DNA of 64,000 nt from Streptomyces polyasparticus (GTDB lineage Bacteria > Actinomycetota > Actinomycetes > Streptomycetales > Streptomycetaceae), in the NCBI RefSeq assembly GCF_014493765.1, contig NZ_JACTVJ010000004.1, forward strand, positions 620,001-684,000, written 5' to 3'. The position numbers and the translations under genes are program-made. This document shows, in pieces, positions 7,653 through 17,770 of the stretch (positions are counted from its first letter, which is position 1; each line of letters starts with the position of its first letter). The notes under the pieces are model-generated. The model was not told where the DNA came from, did not search any database, and saw nothing but the letters and a program-made list of their open reading frames with translations.

Positions 7653-8561
7653 ATGACCCAGCCGTCGCAGCTCCGCATCGCCGTGGCCGGCGCCTCCGGC
7701 CTGATCGGCACGGCCCTGACCCGTTCCCTCCAGGCCGACGGCCATGAGGTGGTACGTCTGGTCCGCAGACCGCCCCGTACCGCGGACGAGGCCGAATGGG
7801 ACCCCAAGCGCCAGTACGTGCACGCGGCGGGCCTGGCCGGCTGCGACGCCGTGGTGAACCTGGCGGCGGCGGGCGTCGGCGACCGGCGCTGGACCGCCGC
7901 GTACAAGAAGGAGCTGCGCGACAGCCGCGTCCTCGGCACCGCCGCGCTCGCCGAGGCGATCGCCACGCTCGACGTACCGCCGCGGGTCTTCGTGAACGGC
8001 AGCGCCATCGGCTATTACGGCGATACGGGCGACCGCGCCGTCGACGAGAACGCGCCCGCGGGTGAGGGTTTCCTGCCGTCCATGTGCGTGGAGTGGGAGG
8101 CGGCCGCGGGCCCTGCCGTGGAGGCCGGGATCCGTACGGTCTTCGCGCGCAGCGGCCTGGTCGTGGCGCGCAAGGGCGGGGCGTGGGGGCGGATGTTCCC
8201 GCTGTTCAAGGCCGGGCTCGGCGGACGTCTGGGCGACGGCCGGCAGTACTGGAGCTTCATCGCGCTGCACGACGAGGTGGCCGCGCTGCGCCATCTGATC
8301 GACACGGCGGAGCTGTCGGGCCCGGTGAACCTGACGGCCCCGGAGCCGGCCACGAACCGCGAGGTCACCGCGGCGATGGGCCGCGCGCTGCACCGCCCGA
8401 CCCTGTTCACGGCGCCCGCACCGGCGCTGCGGGTGGTCCTCGGCGAGATGGCCGGGGACGTGCTGTGCAGCACGCGCGCCCTTCCTGCCCGTCTCCTCGA
8501 CTCGGGCTTCAAGTTCGCGTTCCCGACGATCGACGAGGCGGTGGGGGCGGCGTTGCGTTAG
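7653..8561 (+). CDS. TIGR01777 family epimerase (YfcH-like SDR)
   Basis: 302 residues. The N-terminal NAD(P) motif GASGLIG (~13-19), VNLAAAGVGDRRW (~67), NGSAIGYYGD (~112) and the C-terminal DUF1731-type segment (PAPALRVVLGEMAGDVL) are diagnostic of the TIGR01777 atypical SDRs. Members are conserved in actinobacteria, but their substrate is not established. Length is normal for the family. The gene stands alone, bounded on both sides by tandem-repeat arrays. Confidence 0.93.
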   Translation: MTQPSQLRIAVAGASGLIGTALTRSLQADGHEVVRLVRRPPRTADEAEWDPKRQYVHAAGLAGCDAVVNLAAAGVGDRRWTAAYKKELRDSRVLGTAALAEAIATLDVPPRVFVNGSAIGYYGDTGDRAVDENAPAGEGFLPSMCVEWEAAAGPAVEAGIRTVFARSGLVVARKGGAWGRMFPLFKAGLGGRLGDGRQYWSFIALHDEVAALRHLIDTAELSGPVNLTAPEPATNREVTAAMGRALHRPTLFTAPAPALRVVLGEMAGDVLCSTRALPARLLDSGFKFAFPTIDEAVGAALR

Positions 8562-8599
8562 TCGGGGATGGCGGGGTGGCGCTCCGTTGGCGGGCGGTG

Positions 8600-8785
8600 G
8601 GGCGGCATCGGTGGCGTGGCGGCAGTCGGTTGTGGGGCGACAGCCGACGGTGGGCGGCATCGGTGGTGTGGCGGCAGCCGGTTGTGGGGCGACAGCCGAC
8701 GGTGGGCGGCATCGGTGGTGTGGCGGCAGCCGGTTGTGGGGCGACAGCCGACGGTGGGCGGCATCGGTGGTGTGGCGGCAGCCGG
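8600..8785 (+). repeat. Tandem array, 52-bp units (three full plus one partial)
   Basis: Units start at 8600, 8652, 8704 and 8756, each beginning GGGCGGCATCGGTGG. The fourth copy diverges after ~30 bases into GGCAGCCGGTGGTA copies. This is the first half of the 577-bp gene-free stretch 8562-9138. Confidence 0.93.
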
Positions 8786-8858
8786 TGGTATCGCGGTGTG
8801 GGACGGCAGCCGGTGGTAGGGCGGCGGGGCGGCAGCCAGCACCGCTCATGGCCAGCCC

Positions 8859-8970
8859 CCCGTGACGACAGGGCCCCGTGACCGCAGGGCCCCGTGACCA
8901 CAGGGCCTCATGACCACAGCGCCTCACGACCACAGCGCCTCACGACCACAGGCCCTCATGACCGAGGCAC
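8859..8970 (+). repeat. Tandem array, seven 16-bp units
   Basis: Seven units of the type CCCGTGACCACAGGGC start at 8859 and every 16 bases to 8955, with drift to CTCATGACCACAGCGC. It lies only ~75 bases after the unrelated 52-bp array, in the same intergenic region. No gene is visible in 8562-9138. Confidence 0.92.
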
Positions 8971-9069
8971 TCCGTGCCCCTCGGGCGCACAGCCGTGCGA
9001 CCCCGTGCCACCACGCTCTGCCCGCGCGCGACTACAACCCGGACCCTTCGCGGCCTAACCTTCGAGCCG

Positions 9070-9094
9070 AACTCGGGTGTCCCCACCCCGAGTT
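9070..9094. promoter_or_regulatory. Inverted repeat upstream of the FAD oxidoreductase
   Basis: AACTCGGG and CCCGAGTT, separated by 9 bases, form a perfect 8-bp dyad 44 bases before the start of the oxidoreductase. It could be an operator or a leader hairpin; the sequence alone does not decide. Confidence 0.35.
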
Positions 9095-9138
9095 GGGGGC
9101 ATGACGCCCCCGCGGCCACTCACCCCCGGGAGGCACTC

Positions 9139-10491
9139 GTGCTGGAGCCCTCGCACCACGCCGACGTCATCATCGTGGGAGCCGGAGTCGCCGGCCTCTC
9201 GGCAGCCCTGCAGCTGACCGGCGCAGGCGTGAGCACCCTCGTGGTGGAAGCGGCCCCGGACGTGGGCGGGCGGATGGCGACCGAGCAGATCGACGGCTTC
9301 CGGCTCGACCGTATCGGACAGCTGCTCTCCACCTCGTATCCGGAGCTGCGCCGCACGCCCGGCCTCGACACGCTCGAACTGCGCCCCTTCTCGCCGGGTG
9401 TGCTCGTGCACAACGAGGGCCGCCTGCAGCGCAGTTGGGAGCCCAGGTCCAGCCTGCGGCTCGGTCCGCGCACCGGCCGGAGCGCGAGGGGCGCACTCAC
9501 CGCGGCGCGCGCCCTCGCGAGCGCCCCCAGGGTGCGGTCCCGCCGCAGCTGTCCGCCGCTCGGCGGAGCGCTCGACCAGGCGCGTCTGGGCGCGGCGTTC
9601 GCCCGGCTCGCCGCCACGCCGCTCGACCGCCTGCTCGCCAGGCCCGAACAGGCCTCCCTGGACGCCCTGTTGTCGCGTGGCCTGCCGTCCCGCACGGTAG
9701 AAACGTTCCTGCGCCCCCTGCTCTCCGCGCTCCTCTGCGACCCCTCGCTCACCACGTCCAGCCGTTGCGCCGACCTGGCGCTGCGCGGCTACGCCCGCGG
9801 CCGTCTGAGCGTCCCCGCGGGCGGCGCACAGACCCTGCCGCGACTGCTCGCTTCGGCCCTCCCGCCCGGCACGATCCGTACGGGAGTGAAGGCCGTCGAT
9901 ATATCTACGACCTCCGTCCGTACGGCCGGGCACGGCGAACTCACGTGCCGCGGCGTCGTACTGGCCACCGGCGCACGGCAGGCCGCGGAGCTCCTCCCCG
10001 GCCTGCGCATGCCGGACTTCCACCCGCTCACGGTGCTGCACCACACGGCCCCGCACTCCCCGCTCGCGGAGCCGGCCCTGATCCTGGACGCCGACGGATC
10101 CGGGCCGATCGCGCACACGGCGGTCCTGAGCGAGGTCGACCCCTCACGCGCGCCCGCGGGCCGTCCGCTGATCACCTCGGTGGTCCTCGGGCCGCCGCCT
10201 CCGGAGTCCGAGGTCCGCGCCCAACTCGCCCGGCTCTACGGCACGTCGACCGCGTCCTGGGACCTGCTCGCCGTCCACCACGACCCGGAGGCGGTCCCCA
10301 CGATGCCCGCCCCCCACGACGTCCGGCGCCCGGTCCGCCTCCTGGCCGGCCTCTACGTCTGCGGCGACCACCGCGATACGAGTACGGTCCAGGGCGCCCT
10401 CTTCTCCGGCCGCCGCGCGGCCCACGCGGTCCTCCACGACTTCGGCCTCGCGCCCGTCGCTGCCGAGGAGGCGACGCCTGTGGCGGCGTGA
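9139..10491 (+). CDS. FAD/NAD(P)-dependent oxidoreductase of the amine-oxidase/phytoene-desaturase type
   Basis: 450 residues from GTG at 9139, chosen for the GGGAGG site 7 bases upstream. The N-terminal dinucleotide-binding motif GAGVAGLSA (~15) is followed by an acidic strand end VVEAAPDVGGRM and an Ala/Leu-rich central substrate domain. The C-terminal FAD signature reads GLYVCGDHRDTSTVQGALFSG (~415, spelled here only to show the GD motif). The family oxidises amines or desaturates carotenoid-like substrates; the substrate here is unknown. It converges with the NsdA-like regulator. Confidence 0.88.
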   Translation: MLEPSHHADVIIVGAGVAGLSAALQLTGAGVSTLVVEAAPDVGGRMATEQIDGFRLDRIGQLLSTSYPELRRTPGLDTLELRPFSPGVLVHNEGRLQRSWEPRSSLRLGPRTGRSARGALTAARALASAPRVRSRRSCPPLGGALDQARLGAAFARLAATPLDRLLARPEQASLDALLSRGLPSRTVETFLRPLLSALLCDPSLTTSSRCADLALRGYARGRLSVPAGGAQTLPRLLASALPPGTIRTGVKAVDISTTSVRTAGHGELTCRGVVLATGARQAAELLPGLRMPDFHPLTVLHHTAPHSPLAEPALILDADGSGPIAHTAVLSEVDPSRAPAGRPLITSVVLGPPPPESEVRAQLARLYGTSTASWDLLAVHHDPEAVPTMPAPHDVRRPVRLLAGLYVCGDHRDTSTVQGALFSGRRAAHAVLHDFGLAPVAAEEATPVAA

Positions 10492-10561
10492 ACGGCGGGG
10501 TTGCCGCGTACGACCTCTCTGCGGGGGTGCGCCTGCGGCCGGCCGGTCACCCAGCGGGGGC

Positions 10562-11998
10562 TCAGCCCAGCGCCGCCACCCGGTCCCGGTACCCCCGTAC
10601 AGGCGTCGCATCGCGATACGGCTCCAACCGCCGCTCGAAGTCCCGCACATACTCCACGGCCCGAGCCGACCGCATCTCCGACGCCTGCTGAGCCGCCTCC
10701 GCCCCCAGCGCACAGGCCTGGTCCAACTCCCCAAGACCCAACCGCGCCGTGGCAAGCACCACCCGGCAGAACAGCCGCGACCGCGCAAACCCCGGCGCCC
10801 GCAACTGCAACGACCGCTCCGCATTCTGCGCGGACGCACGGAACTGCTGCAGATCCCGGTGGCAGTGCCCGAACTCGTCCGCCAACTGCGCCTCGTCGAA
10901 GAACCGCGCCCAGTACGGCACTTCGTCCCCCGGCCGCGCCCCGTCCAGCGCACGCTCCGCCCGTACGAGCGAGGCCGTGCACGCCCGCACATCCCCGAGC
11001 ACCCCATGCCCCCGCGCCTCGACCGAGTGCAGCAGCGCCTGCACCACGGGCGGCGCCGAGGACCCGATGCCCTGCTGCGCCACCCGCGCAAGCTGCACCG
11101 CCTCACGCCCGTGCCCGAGATAGACCGCCTGCCGGCTCATCGTCACCAGCACATACGAGCCGTACGCCCGGTCACCCGCCGCCTGCGAAAGCCGCAGCGC
11201 CTGCACGAAGTACCGCTGCGCGAGCCCATGGGCCGCGATGTCGTACGAGGTCCAGCCGGCGAGCCGGGTCAGATCGGCGGCGGCGGCGAACAGCCGCCGC
11301 CCCGCGCTCTCGCTGTACGTCCCGCGCAGCATGGGCTCGGCCTCGTGCTCCAGATAACGCACCAGCGCCTGCCGGGCATGACCACCGCCGTACGCATGGT
11401 CGAGGGCGCGGAAGAGCTCGCCGACCGAACGTAAGGCGGCGATATCGCCACTGGTGACCTTCTGGCCGGGTCCGCGCTCCGTCTGCTGCCGCTGCCGCGG
11501 CACCCCGGTCCGCCCCTGCGCGGGCACCCGGGCAGGCGCCTCTCCCCTGCCGACGCGCTCGTCGGCCCGCCCGATCAGCCAGTCACGGCTGGGCACGACG
11601 AGACCGGCCGGTGTGAACGCGATCTTCCGCAGCTCGGCATGGCTGCCGGAGTCCTTGCGCCACAGACCGCTGACGATGTCCACGGCCTCCTCGGGAGTCG
11701 CGGCGAACTCCAGACCCGCATAGACGGGAGCACAGGCGTCGAGCCCGAGGTCCTGCGCGGTGAGCCGGCGGCCGAGACGGCGTGTGAACACCTCTGCGAT
11801 CAGCGCGGGGGTGGTTCCGCGCGGCTGCTGGCCGCGCAGCCAGCGGGTCACGGAGGTTTTGTCGTAGCGCAGATCGAGGCCGTGCTCCAGGCCCAGCTGG
11901 TCGACCCTGCGGGCCAGACCGGCATTGGAGAACCCTGCCTCTGCGATGAGCGCGGCGAGCTGGCGGTTGGGGGTGCGCTGCGGAGGTCGTTCCGTCAT
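10562..11998 (-). CDS. NsdA-like XRE/TPR regulatory protein
   Basis: 478 residues. An HTH-like N-terminus ([19 protein letters not shown], then [16 protein letters not shown], ~10-60) is followed by helical TPR-like repeats ([35 protein letters not shown]). This is the layout of the Streptomyces family that includes NsdA, a repressor of differentiation and antibiotic production. Several paralogues exist per genome, so equivalence to NsdA itself is not claimed. It is divergent from lipB across a 365-bp intergenic region. Confidence 0.82.
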   Translation of the reverse strand: MTERPPQRTPNRQLAALIAEAGFSNAGLARRVDQLGLEHGLDLRYDKTSVTRWLRGQQPRGTTPALIAEVFTRRLGRRLTAQDLGLDACAPVYAGLEFAATPEEAVDIVSGLWRKDSGSHAELRKIAFTPAGLVVPSRDWLIGRADERVGRGEAPARVPAQGRTGVPRQRQQTERGPGQKVTSGDIAALRSVGELFRALDHAYGGGHARQALVRYLEHEAEPMLRGTYSESAGRRLFAAAADLTRLAGWTSYDIAAHGLAQRYFVQALRLSQAAGDRAYGSYVLVTMSRQAVYLGHGREAVQLARVAQQGIGSSAPPVVQALLHSVEARGHGVLGDVRACTASLVRAERALDGARPGDEVPYWARFFDEAQLADEFGHCHRDLQQFRASAQNAERSLQLRAPGFARSRLFCRVVLATARLGLGELDQACALGAEAAQQASEMRSARAVEYVRDFERRLEPYRDATPVRGYRDRVAALG

Positions 11999-12363
11999 CA
12001 GCTCTGCGGTCTCCTGCCGATCGGGTCCTGGCGGCGGGTTCGGGTCGGTGTGGGCTCACTTCGTCCGCAGCGCGGTGTATGCCGTATGCGGTCCGCATGT
12101 GCGCTGGGGTCCAGCCGCCGGACGGCGCGAATGTAGTGGCTGGGGCAGGGGGTGTCGGAGGGATACCGAGGTATTCATCCGATCGTGTGAGGGAACGCTT
12201 TCTGTCGGCGCGCCCGCAGCGCTCCGGGCCTCGGGCGGGCCCGGACCACCCGCCCAGGGCACCGACCCGTACGCGAGTCGTACAGTTGCTCGCGGGACAT
12301 TCACGTGCAGCCTGCAGGCAAGTCACTCCGGCCGCGCGACGCAGCAACAGGGAGGCACCCGCA
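11999..12363. other. Gene-free region between divergent regulator and lipB
   Basis: 365 bases without a convincing gene, carrying the divergent promoters. Two small dyads are visible: ATGCGG/CCGCAT around a single T at 12086-12098, and ATACC/GGTAT around 12160. Either could bind a regulator such as the adjacent NsdA-like protein, but there is no further support. Confidence 0.4.
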
Positions 12364-13158
12364 GTGAGCGAGTTCCAGTTCGTCCGGATGGGATTCGGCG
12401 CCGACATGGTCGACTACCAGGTCGCGTGGGACGAGCAGCGCCGTGTGCACGCCGCCCGGTTCGAGGACGAGATCCCCGACACCTGTCTGCTGCTCGAACA
12501 CCCGCCGGTCTATACGGCGGGCCGCCGCACCGCCCCCGAGGAGCGCCCCCTCGACGGCACCCCGGTCATCGACGTGGACCGCGGCGGAAAGATCACCTGG
12601 CACGGACCCGGCCAGCTGGTGGGCTACCCCATCCAGAAGCTGCCGCGCCCCGTCGACGTCATCGCGCACCTGCGGCGCCTCGAGGACGCGATGATCGCCG
12701 TATGCGCGGAGTTCGGCATCACGACCTCCCGTGTCGAGGGCCGCGCCGGTGTCTGGGTGCTCGGCGACCCGGTCGAGGACCGTCCCCGCTTCGGCGGCCT
12801 GACGCTGGACTTCGACCCGCGCTCCACCGACCCGGAGTTCGACCCCCGTCTGAACGGTCCGGAGTACGCGCCCTCCAACGCCGGCCAGCGCGCCGAGGAC
12901 CGCAAGATCTGCGCGATGGGCATCCGCGTCGCCAAGGGCGTCACGATGCACGGCTTCGCGCTGAACGTGAACCCGGACACCTCGAACTTCGACAAGATCA
13001 TCCCGTGCGGGATCCGCGACGCGGGCGTCACCTCCCTCTCGTACGAGCTGGGCCGTGAGGTCACCATCGAAGAGGTGCTCCCGGTCGCCGAGAAGCATCT
13101 GCAGAGGATCCTGGGCGACGCGGACCTGAAGCCGCGCGAGGTCGAGCCGGTCGCCTAG
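12364..13158 (+). CDS. lipB: Lipoyl(octanoyl) transferase LipB
   Basis: 264 residues from GTG with AGGGAGG upstream. LipB moves octanoate from acyl carrier protein to the lipoyl-domain lysine of E2 and GcvH proteins. Conserved segments are [17 protein letters not shown] (~79), the catalytic lysine region DRKICAMG (K181) and the catalytic cysteine in IPCGI (C215). It contains a ~35-residue insert around 140-175 ([11 protein letters not shown] region) compared with the shortest family members. LipA follows 180 bases downstream, so the two genes make the endogenous lipoate pathway. Confidence 0.97.
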   Translation: MSEFQFVRMGFGADMVDYQVAWDEQRRVHAARFEDEIPDTCLLLEHPPVYTAGRRTAPEERPLDGTPVIDVDRGGKITWHGPGQLVGYPIQKLPRPVDVIAHLRRLEDAMIAVCAEFGITTSRVEGRAGVWVLGDPVEDRPRFGGLTLDFDPRSTDPEFDPRLNGPEYAPSNAGQRAEDRKICAMGIRVAKGVTMHGFALNVNPDTSNFDKIIPCGIRDAGVTSLSYELGREVTIEEVLPVAEKHLQRILGDADLKPREVEPVA

Positions 13159-13289
13159 GACCCGCACCTCGCCCAGGCCGGGGACCCGCTCCGATCCGAC
13201 GGAACGGCCGCGACCGGCCTGACCGCCGTACGAGGGAATGCGGGCGAGCAGCCTGGGGTTGCCCTCGACGCAAGGCCGCACAAACAACG

Positions 13290-13309
13290 GGCGTACCCTG
13301 GTGTACGCC
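13290..13309. promoter_or_regulatory. Inverted repeat in the lipA promoter region
   Basis: GGCGTAC and GTACGCC separated by 6 bases form a perfect 7-bp dyad 29 bases before the lipA start. It contains TACCCT, a plausible -10 hexamer, so it may be an operator overlapping the promoter. Confidence 0.4.
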
Positions 13310-13337
13310 GAAGAATCGAAGCTGTAGGGAGCCCGAC

Positions 13338-14303
13338 GTGTCCGCTGTCGCACCCGACGGACGCAAGATGCTGCGCCTGGAGGTCCGGAACTCCCAGACC
13401 CCCATCGAGCGCAAGCCCGAGTGGATCAAGACCCGGGCGAAAATGGGCCCCGAGTACACGAAGATGCAGAACCTCGTGAAGGGCGAGGGTCTGCACACCG
13501 TGTGCCAGGAGGCGGGCTGTCCCAACATCTACGAGTGCTGGGAGGACCGCGAGGCCACGTTCCTCATCGGCGGCGACCAGTGCACGCGGCGCTGTGACTT
13601 CTGCCAGATCGACACGGGCAAGCCCGAGGCGCTCGACCGTGACGAACCCCGCCGTGTCGGCGAGTCCGTGGTCACCATGGACCTCAACTACGCCACCATC
13701 ACCGGCGTCGCCCGCGACGACCTGGAGGAAGGCGGCGCCTGGCTGTACGCCGAGACGGTGCGCCAGATCCACCAGCAGACCGCCGAGCGCGCCGACGGCC
13801 GCACCAAGGTCGAGCTGCTCGCCCCCGACTTCAACGCGGTCCCGGAGCTCCTCAAGGAGGTCTTCGAGTCCCGCCCCGAGGTCTTCGCGCACAACGTCGA
13901 GACCGTGCCGCGGATCTTCAAGCGGATCCGCCCCGGCTTCCGTTACGAGCGCTCCCTCGGCGTCATCACCGCGGCCCGCGACTTCGGTCTGGTGACCAAG
14001 TCCAACCTGATCCTCGGCATGGGCGAGACCCGCGAAGAGGTCAGCGAGGCGCTGCAGCAGCTGCACGACGCAGGTTGCGACCTGATCACGATCACGCAGT
14101 ACCTGCGCCCCTCCGTGCGGCACCACCCCGTGGAGCGCTGGGTGAAGCCGCAGGAGTTCGTGGAGCTCAAGGAGGAGGCCGAGGAGATCGGCTTCGCCGG
14201 CGTCATGTCGGGTCCGCTCGTCCGCTCCTCGTACCGCGCGGGCCGGCTGCACCAGATGGCGATCGAGAAGCGGGGCGCCTTCATCGCCTCGCAGGCGGTC
14301 TGA
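13338..14303 (+). CDS. lipA: Lipoyl synthase LipA
   Basis: 321 residues from GTG. This radical-SAM enzyme inserts two sulfurs into the protein-bound octanoyl chain made by LipB. It shows the auxiliary cluster ligands in [12 protein letters not shown] (Cx4Cx5C) and the radical-SAM motif CTRRCDFC (Cx3Cx2C), and the C-terminal RSSYRAG motif (~304), whose serine ligates the auxiliary cluster. Length matches the family. A strong hairpin terminator follows, so the pathway unit ends here. Confidence 0.98.
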   Translation: MSAVAPDGRKMLRLEVRNSQTPIERKPEWIKTRAKMGPEYTKMQNLVKGEGLHTVCQEAGCPNIYECWEDREATFLIGGDQCTRRCDFCQIDTGKPEALDRDEPRRVGESVVTMDLNYATITGVARDDLEEGGAWLYAETVRQIHQQTAERADGRTKVELLAPDFNAVPELLKEVFESRPEVFAHNVETVPRIFKRIRPGFRYERSLGVITAARDFGLVTKSNLILGMGETREEVSEALQQLHDAGCDLITITQYLRPSVRHHPVERWVKPQEFVELKEEAEEIGFAGVMSGPLVRSSYRAGRLHQMAIEKRGAFIASQAV

Positions 14304-14370
14304 TCCCCCCGGCACTCCCACCGCTTGTGATTTCGCGCACAAGAAACTACTCACGCGTAATGGCGTGAAG

Positions 14371-14418
14371 ACGCGGCCCGTACGATCCCCGCAGGCAGGG
14401 GCTCCGTACGGGCCGCGT
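14371..14418 (+). terminator. Terminator downstream of lipA
   Basis: ACGCGGCCCGTACG (14371-14384) pairs with CGTACGGGCCGCGT (14405-14418); an inner CCCC/GGGG stem shortens the loop. GGTTTT follows shortly after. This is a strong rho-independent-like hairpin. Confidence 0.85.
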
Positions 14419-14551
14419 CAGGTTTTGACCAGGCACGTCAAGGCTTCATTCGTGTTTGACCGGTCGGACACGCACTGGTAACACCAATCAGTGAGCCTGG
14501 ACTTACGCCACGTAAGACCCGCCGCCGCACCTGACCGAGGGGGACCACGAC

Positions 14552-14755
14552 ATGCAGGCCGCGCCCGTACGCGCCACCGCCATCCCGTCCGTGACCGACG
14601 CCCTGCGCGCCATGGAGACGCTGCTGCTCGGCAGCGGACAGCGCACCGCCCGCCGCAACGCCTGGACGTCCGTGCTCGAAGACCGGCGTCGCGCGAAGGA
14701 CCGCGTGGAGACTCAGCGGGTCCTGGAAGCAGCTGTCGCAGCCCGCACGTCGTAG
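14552..14755 (+). CDS. Small conserved Streptomyces protein
   Basis: 67 residues starting ATG with GAGGGGG upstream. The sequence is Arg/Ala rich, helical and basic, with no membrane segment or signal. I recall a similar small gene at the same place after lipA in S. coelicolor, which supports a real gene, but no function is known. The coding bias (G/C third positions) agrees with translation. Confidence 0.7.
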   Translation: MQAAPVRATAIPSVTDALRAMETLLLGSGQRTARRNAWTSVLEDRRRAKDRVETQRVLEAAVAARTS

Positions 14756-14785
14756 TCCTTCCGCCAGGCACGTAAACTTCCCAGC

Positions 14786-15487
14786 ATGGCGAGGAAGGAC
14801 GACGCAGCGAGCGCTGCGAACCCGGGGCGACTCAAGCAGATCGCTCTCACTTACAAAATGACCCGACGGGCCGATTCGAAGATCGGTCTGATCATTGCCG
14901 CAGTGGGAATCGTCACCTTCGGTGTCTTCCTCGGGATCGGCTTCCTGATCGGACACCCGATCTATCTCGGCATCCTGGGCTTCGTGCTCGCCTTCCTTGC
15001 GATGGCGATCGTCTTCGGGCGCCGGGCCGAGCGGGCCGCATTCGGACAGATGGAGGGCCAGCCCGGTGCGGCTGCCGCCGTTCTGGACAATGTGGGCCGT
15101 GGCTGGTCGACGACTCCCGCGGTCGCGATGAACCGCAGTCAGGACGTGGTCCACCGGGCGGTGGGCAAGGCCGGCATCGTACTGATCGCCGAGGGCAACC
15201 CGAACCGGGTCAAGAGCCTGCTCGCTGCCGAGAAGAAGAAGATGGCGCGGATCGTCAACGACGTTCCGGTGCACGACTTCATCGTGGGCAACGAAGAGGG
15301 TCAGGTGCCGCTCAAGAAGCTGCGCACCACGATGCTCAAGCTCCCCCGCGTCCTGACCGGCCCGCAGGTCACCACGACCAACGACCGGCTGCGCGCGATG
15401 GGCGACCTGATGAGCAACATGCCGATCCCGAAGGGTCCGATGCCCAAGGGCATGCGGATGCCGCGCGGTGGCCAGAACGGCCGCTGA
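14786..15487 (+). CDS. DUF4191 membrane protein
   Basis: 233 residues. Two adjacent transmembrane helices (IGLIIAAVGIVTFGVFLGIG and PIYLGILGFVLAFLAMAIV, ~35-80) are followed by a soluble domain with the DUF4191 segments VLIAEGNPNRVKSLLA and PVHDFIVGNEEGQVPL. The tail is rich in Met, Pro and Lys (PKGPMPKGMRMP). It is conserved next to lipA in actinobacteria; the role is unknown. A textbook terminator follows. Confidence 0.92.
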   Translation: MARKDDAASAANPGRLKQIALTYKMTRRADSKIGLIIAAVGIVTFGVFLGIGFLIGHPIYLGILGFVLAFLAMAIVFGRRAERAAFGQMEGQPGAAAAVLDNVGRGWSTTPAVAMNRSQDVVHRAVGKAGIVLIAEGNPNRVKSLLAAEKKKMARIVNDVPVHDFIVGNEEGQVPLKKLRTTMLKLPRVLTGPQVTTTNDRLRAMGDLMSNMPIPKGPMPKGMRMPRGGQNGR

Positions 15488-15505
15488 GTCTCTCCCTACG
15501 TCAAC

Positions 15506-15546
15506 GGGGCGCCCGGAACCTTCTCGGTTCCGGGCGCCCCGTTTTT
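15506..15546 (+). terminator. Rho-independent terminator after the DUF4191 gene
   Basis: GGGGCGCCCGGAACC (15506-15520) pairs with GGTTCCGGGCGCCCC (15526-15540) around a 5-base loop and is followed by GTTTTT. It is a perfect 15-bp stem. Confidence 0.95.
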
Positions 15547-15630
15547 GTGTGCCCTGATCGGCGTTTCCGTGTGCCCTGATCGGCGATATGCCGGTGCCCA
15601 TGGGCCCGATGCCCGAGGGGATGCGGTCGG

Positions 15631-16098
15631 TCAGATCCGGACCTGGACCGCGCGCACCAGGCGGTCGTGCAGGCCGCGGCCGTCGCGGTCCCAGATGAGG
15701 GCCGGGATGGCGAGGCACAGCAGGACGCTGCGCAGGAACACGCGGCCGATGCCGAGACGGTGGCCGCCCTCGGCGACGACCCGCAGGCCGAGGATGCGCT
15801 TGCCCGGGGTGGAACCGATGGTTCCTACGGTGAGGACGCTCATCACGAGCAGGACGAGCACGGCCCAGTTGCCGGCGGCCTGGGTGTCACCCTGCGCGAG
15901 CAGGCCGTATGCGATCAGCATGCACAGGGCCCAGTCGATGACGAGGGCGGCGATCCTGCGGCCCGGCCGCGCGATCGAGCCCGGCCCGTGCTCGGGCAGA
16001 CCCAGCTGCTCGCCGCGGTAGCCGAACTCGACGCCCATGTCCTCGGCGGTCTGCCGGGGCCCTGACAGCCACGATCCGATTGCTTGCCTGTTGTCCAC
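15631..16098 (-). CDS. RDD family membrane protein
   Basis: 155 residues from GTG. The RDD domain has three hydrophobic segments (IAALVIDWALCMLIAYGLLA, AVLVLLVMSVLTVGTIG, VFLRSVLLCLAIPALI), with the Arg-Asp pattern RRIAALVID and DRDGRGLHDRL at the C-terminus. RDD proteins are small transport-associated or envelope proteins of uncertain function. The gene is divergent from glnA, and its start lies ~120 bases from the GlnR box. Confidence 0.9.
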   Translation of the reverse strand: MDNRQAIGSWLSGPRQTAEDMGVEFGYRGEQLGLPEHGPGSIARPGRRIAALVIDWALCMLIAYGLLAQGDTQAAGNWAVLVLLVMSVLTVGTIGSTPGKRILGLRVVAEGGHRLGIGRVFLRSVLLCLAIPALIWDRDGRGLHDRLVRAVQVRI

Positions 16099-16217
16099 GG
16101 GTCCACGGTACTGCGCCCCGTTTCGTACGGGACCGGGCGGGTGGCTTCCCGTACGGCGCGAGGCCGTTTCCCGTACGGCGGGAGCGGGGCGGTGAGACGC
16201 CTGTCACTCCGGGCCGG

Positions 16218-16255
16218 TTAACTTCCGCGAAACAAATGGGTCATGCTTGAGAAAT
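16218..16255 (+). promoter_or_regulatory. GlnR operator (two boxes) upstream of glnA
   Basis: The pattern TTAAC-n6-GAAAC-n6-GTCAT-n6-GAAAT runs through 16218-16255. It fits the actinomycete GlnR consensus gTnAC-n6-GaAAc repeated twice with 6-base spacing. It lies ~100 bases before glnA, in the expected position for nitrogen-limitation control. Confidence 0.85.
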
Positions 16256-16356
16256 CCCCCGTCCTTATGGTCGGGTCCAGCGTGTGCCACCGCACTGGCC
16301 GCACCGACAGCGAGACAGCCCCGGCTCCACCCCGGACCGGGAGTAGGAGGAGCTGG

Positions 16357-17766
16357 ATGTTCCAGAACGCCGACGACGCCAAGAAGTACATCGCAGACGA
16401 GGACGTGAAGTTCGTCGACGTCCGCTTCTGCGACCTGCCGGGTGTGATGCAGCACTTCACGGTGCCCGCGGCGGCGTTCGACCCGGACGAGGAGCTGGCC
16501 TTCGACGGTTCGTCGATCCGCGGCTTCCAGGCGATCCACGAGTCCGACATGGCGCTGCGCGCGGACCTGTCGACCGCCCGTGTCGACCCCTTCCGCCGCG
16601 ACAAGACGCTGAACGTCAACTTCTTCATCCACGACCCGATCACGGGCGAGCAGTACTCCCGTGACCCGCGCAACGTGGCGAAGAAGGCCGAGGCCTACCT
16701 CGCGTCCACGGGTATCGCCGACACCGCGTACTTCGGCCCCGAGGCCGAGTTCTACGTCTTCGACTCGGTGCGCTTCGAGACCTCCGCCAACAAGTCGCTC
16801 TACGAGATCGACTCCGAGGCGGGCGCCTGGAACACCGGCGCGGTCGAGAACAACCGTGGCTACAAGGTCCGTTACAAGGGCGGCTACTTCCCGGCCCCGC
16901 CGGTCGACCACTTCGCCGACCTGCGCGCCGAGATCTCCCTCGAGCTGGACCGCCAGGGTCTGCAGGTCGAGCGCCAGCACCACGAGGTGGGCACCGCCGG
17001 CCAGGCCGAGATCAACTACAAGTTCAACACGCTGCTCGCCGCGGCCGACGACCTGATGCTCTTCAAGTACATCGTGAAGAACGTCGCGTGGCGCAACGGC
17101 AAGACCGCGACCTTCATGCCGAAGCCGATCTTCGGTGACAACGGCTCGGGCATGCACGTCCACCAGTCGCTGTGGCAGGGCGGCTCGCCGCTCTTCTACG
17201 ACGAGGCGGGTTACGCGGGTCTGTCGGACACCGCCCGCTACTACATCGGCGGCATCCTCAAGCACGCCCCGTCGCTGCTCGCCTTCACGAACCCGACGGT
17301 GAACTCGTACCACCGCCTGGTCCCCGGCTTCGAGGCCCCGGTCAACCTGGTCTACTCGCAGCGCAACCGCTCCGCGGCCATGCGTATCCCGATCACGGGC
17401 TCGAACCCGAAGGCCAAGCGCGTCGAGTTCCGCGCGCCCGATCCGTCCTCGAACCCGTACCTCGCGTTCTCGGCGCTGCTCCTCGCGGGCCTCGACGGCG
17501 TCAAGAACAAGATCGAGCCGGCCGAGCCGATCGACAAGGACCTCTACGAGCTCGCCCCCGAGGAGCACGCGGGCGTCCCGCAGGTCCCGACCTCGCTCCC
17601 GGCGGTCCTCGAGGCCCTTGAGCAGGACAACGAGTACCTGCAGGCGGGCGGCGTCTTCACGTCGGACCTGATCGAGACGTGGATCGACTACAAGCGCACG
17701 AACGAGATCGCCCCGATCCAGCTGCGTCCGCACCCGCACGAGTTCGAGCTGTACTTCGACATCTAG
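16357..17766 (+). CDS. glnA: Glutamine synthetase type I
   Basis: 469 residues from ATG with TAGGAGGAG upstream. It makes glutamine from glutamate, ammonia and ATP as a dodecamer. Catalytic and metal motifs are present: DGSSIRGF (~51), PEAEFYVFD (~128), [10 protein letters not shown] (~264), and RSAAMRIP (~343). Tyr397 in [10 protein letters not shown] is the classical adenylylation site of GSI-beta enzymes, so GlnE-type control is expected as well as GlnR control of transcription. A mobile-element remnant begins directly after the stop. Confidence 0.98.
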   Translation: MFQNADDAKKYIADEDVKFVDVRFCDLPGVMQHFTVPAAAFDPDEELAFDGSSIRGFQAIHESDMALRADLSTARVDPFRRDKTLNVNFFIHDPITGEQYSRDPRNVAKKAEAYLASTGIADTAYFGPEAEFYVFDSVRFETSANKSLYEIDSEAGAWNTGAVENNRGYKVRYKGGYFPAPPVDHFADLRAEISLELDRQGLQVERQHHEVGTAGQAEINYKFNTLLAAADDLMLFKYIVKNVAWRNGKTATFMPKPIFGDNGSGMHVHQSLWQGGSPLFYDEAGYAGLSDTARYYIGGILKHAPSLLAFTNPTVNSYHRLVPGFEAPVNLVYSQRNRSAAMRIPITGSNPKAKRVEFRAPDPSSNPYLAFSALLLAGLDGVKNKIEPAEPIDKDLYELAPEEHAGVPQVPTSLPAVLEALEQDNEYLQAGGVFTSDLIETWIDYKRTNEIAPIQLRPHPHEFELYFDI

Positions 17767-17770
17767 AAAG

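Noticed and set aside
8859-8970. Possible CRISPR array
   Set aside because: Units are only 16 bp and directly contiguous without spacers; no cas genes are present. The same holds for the other arrays.
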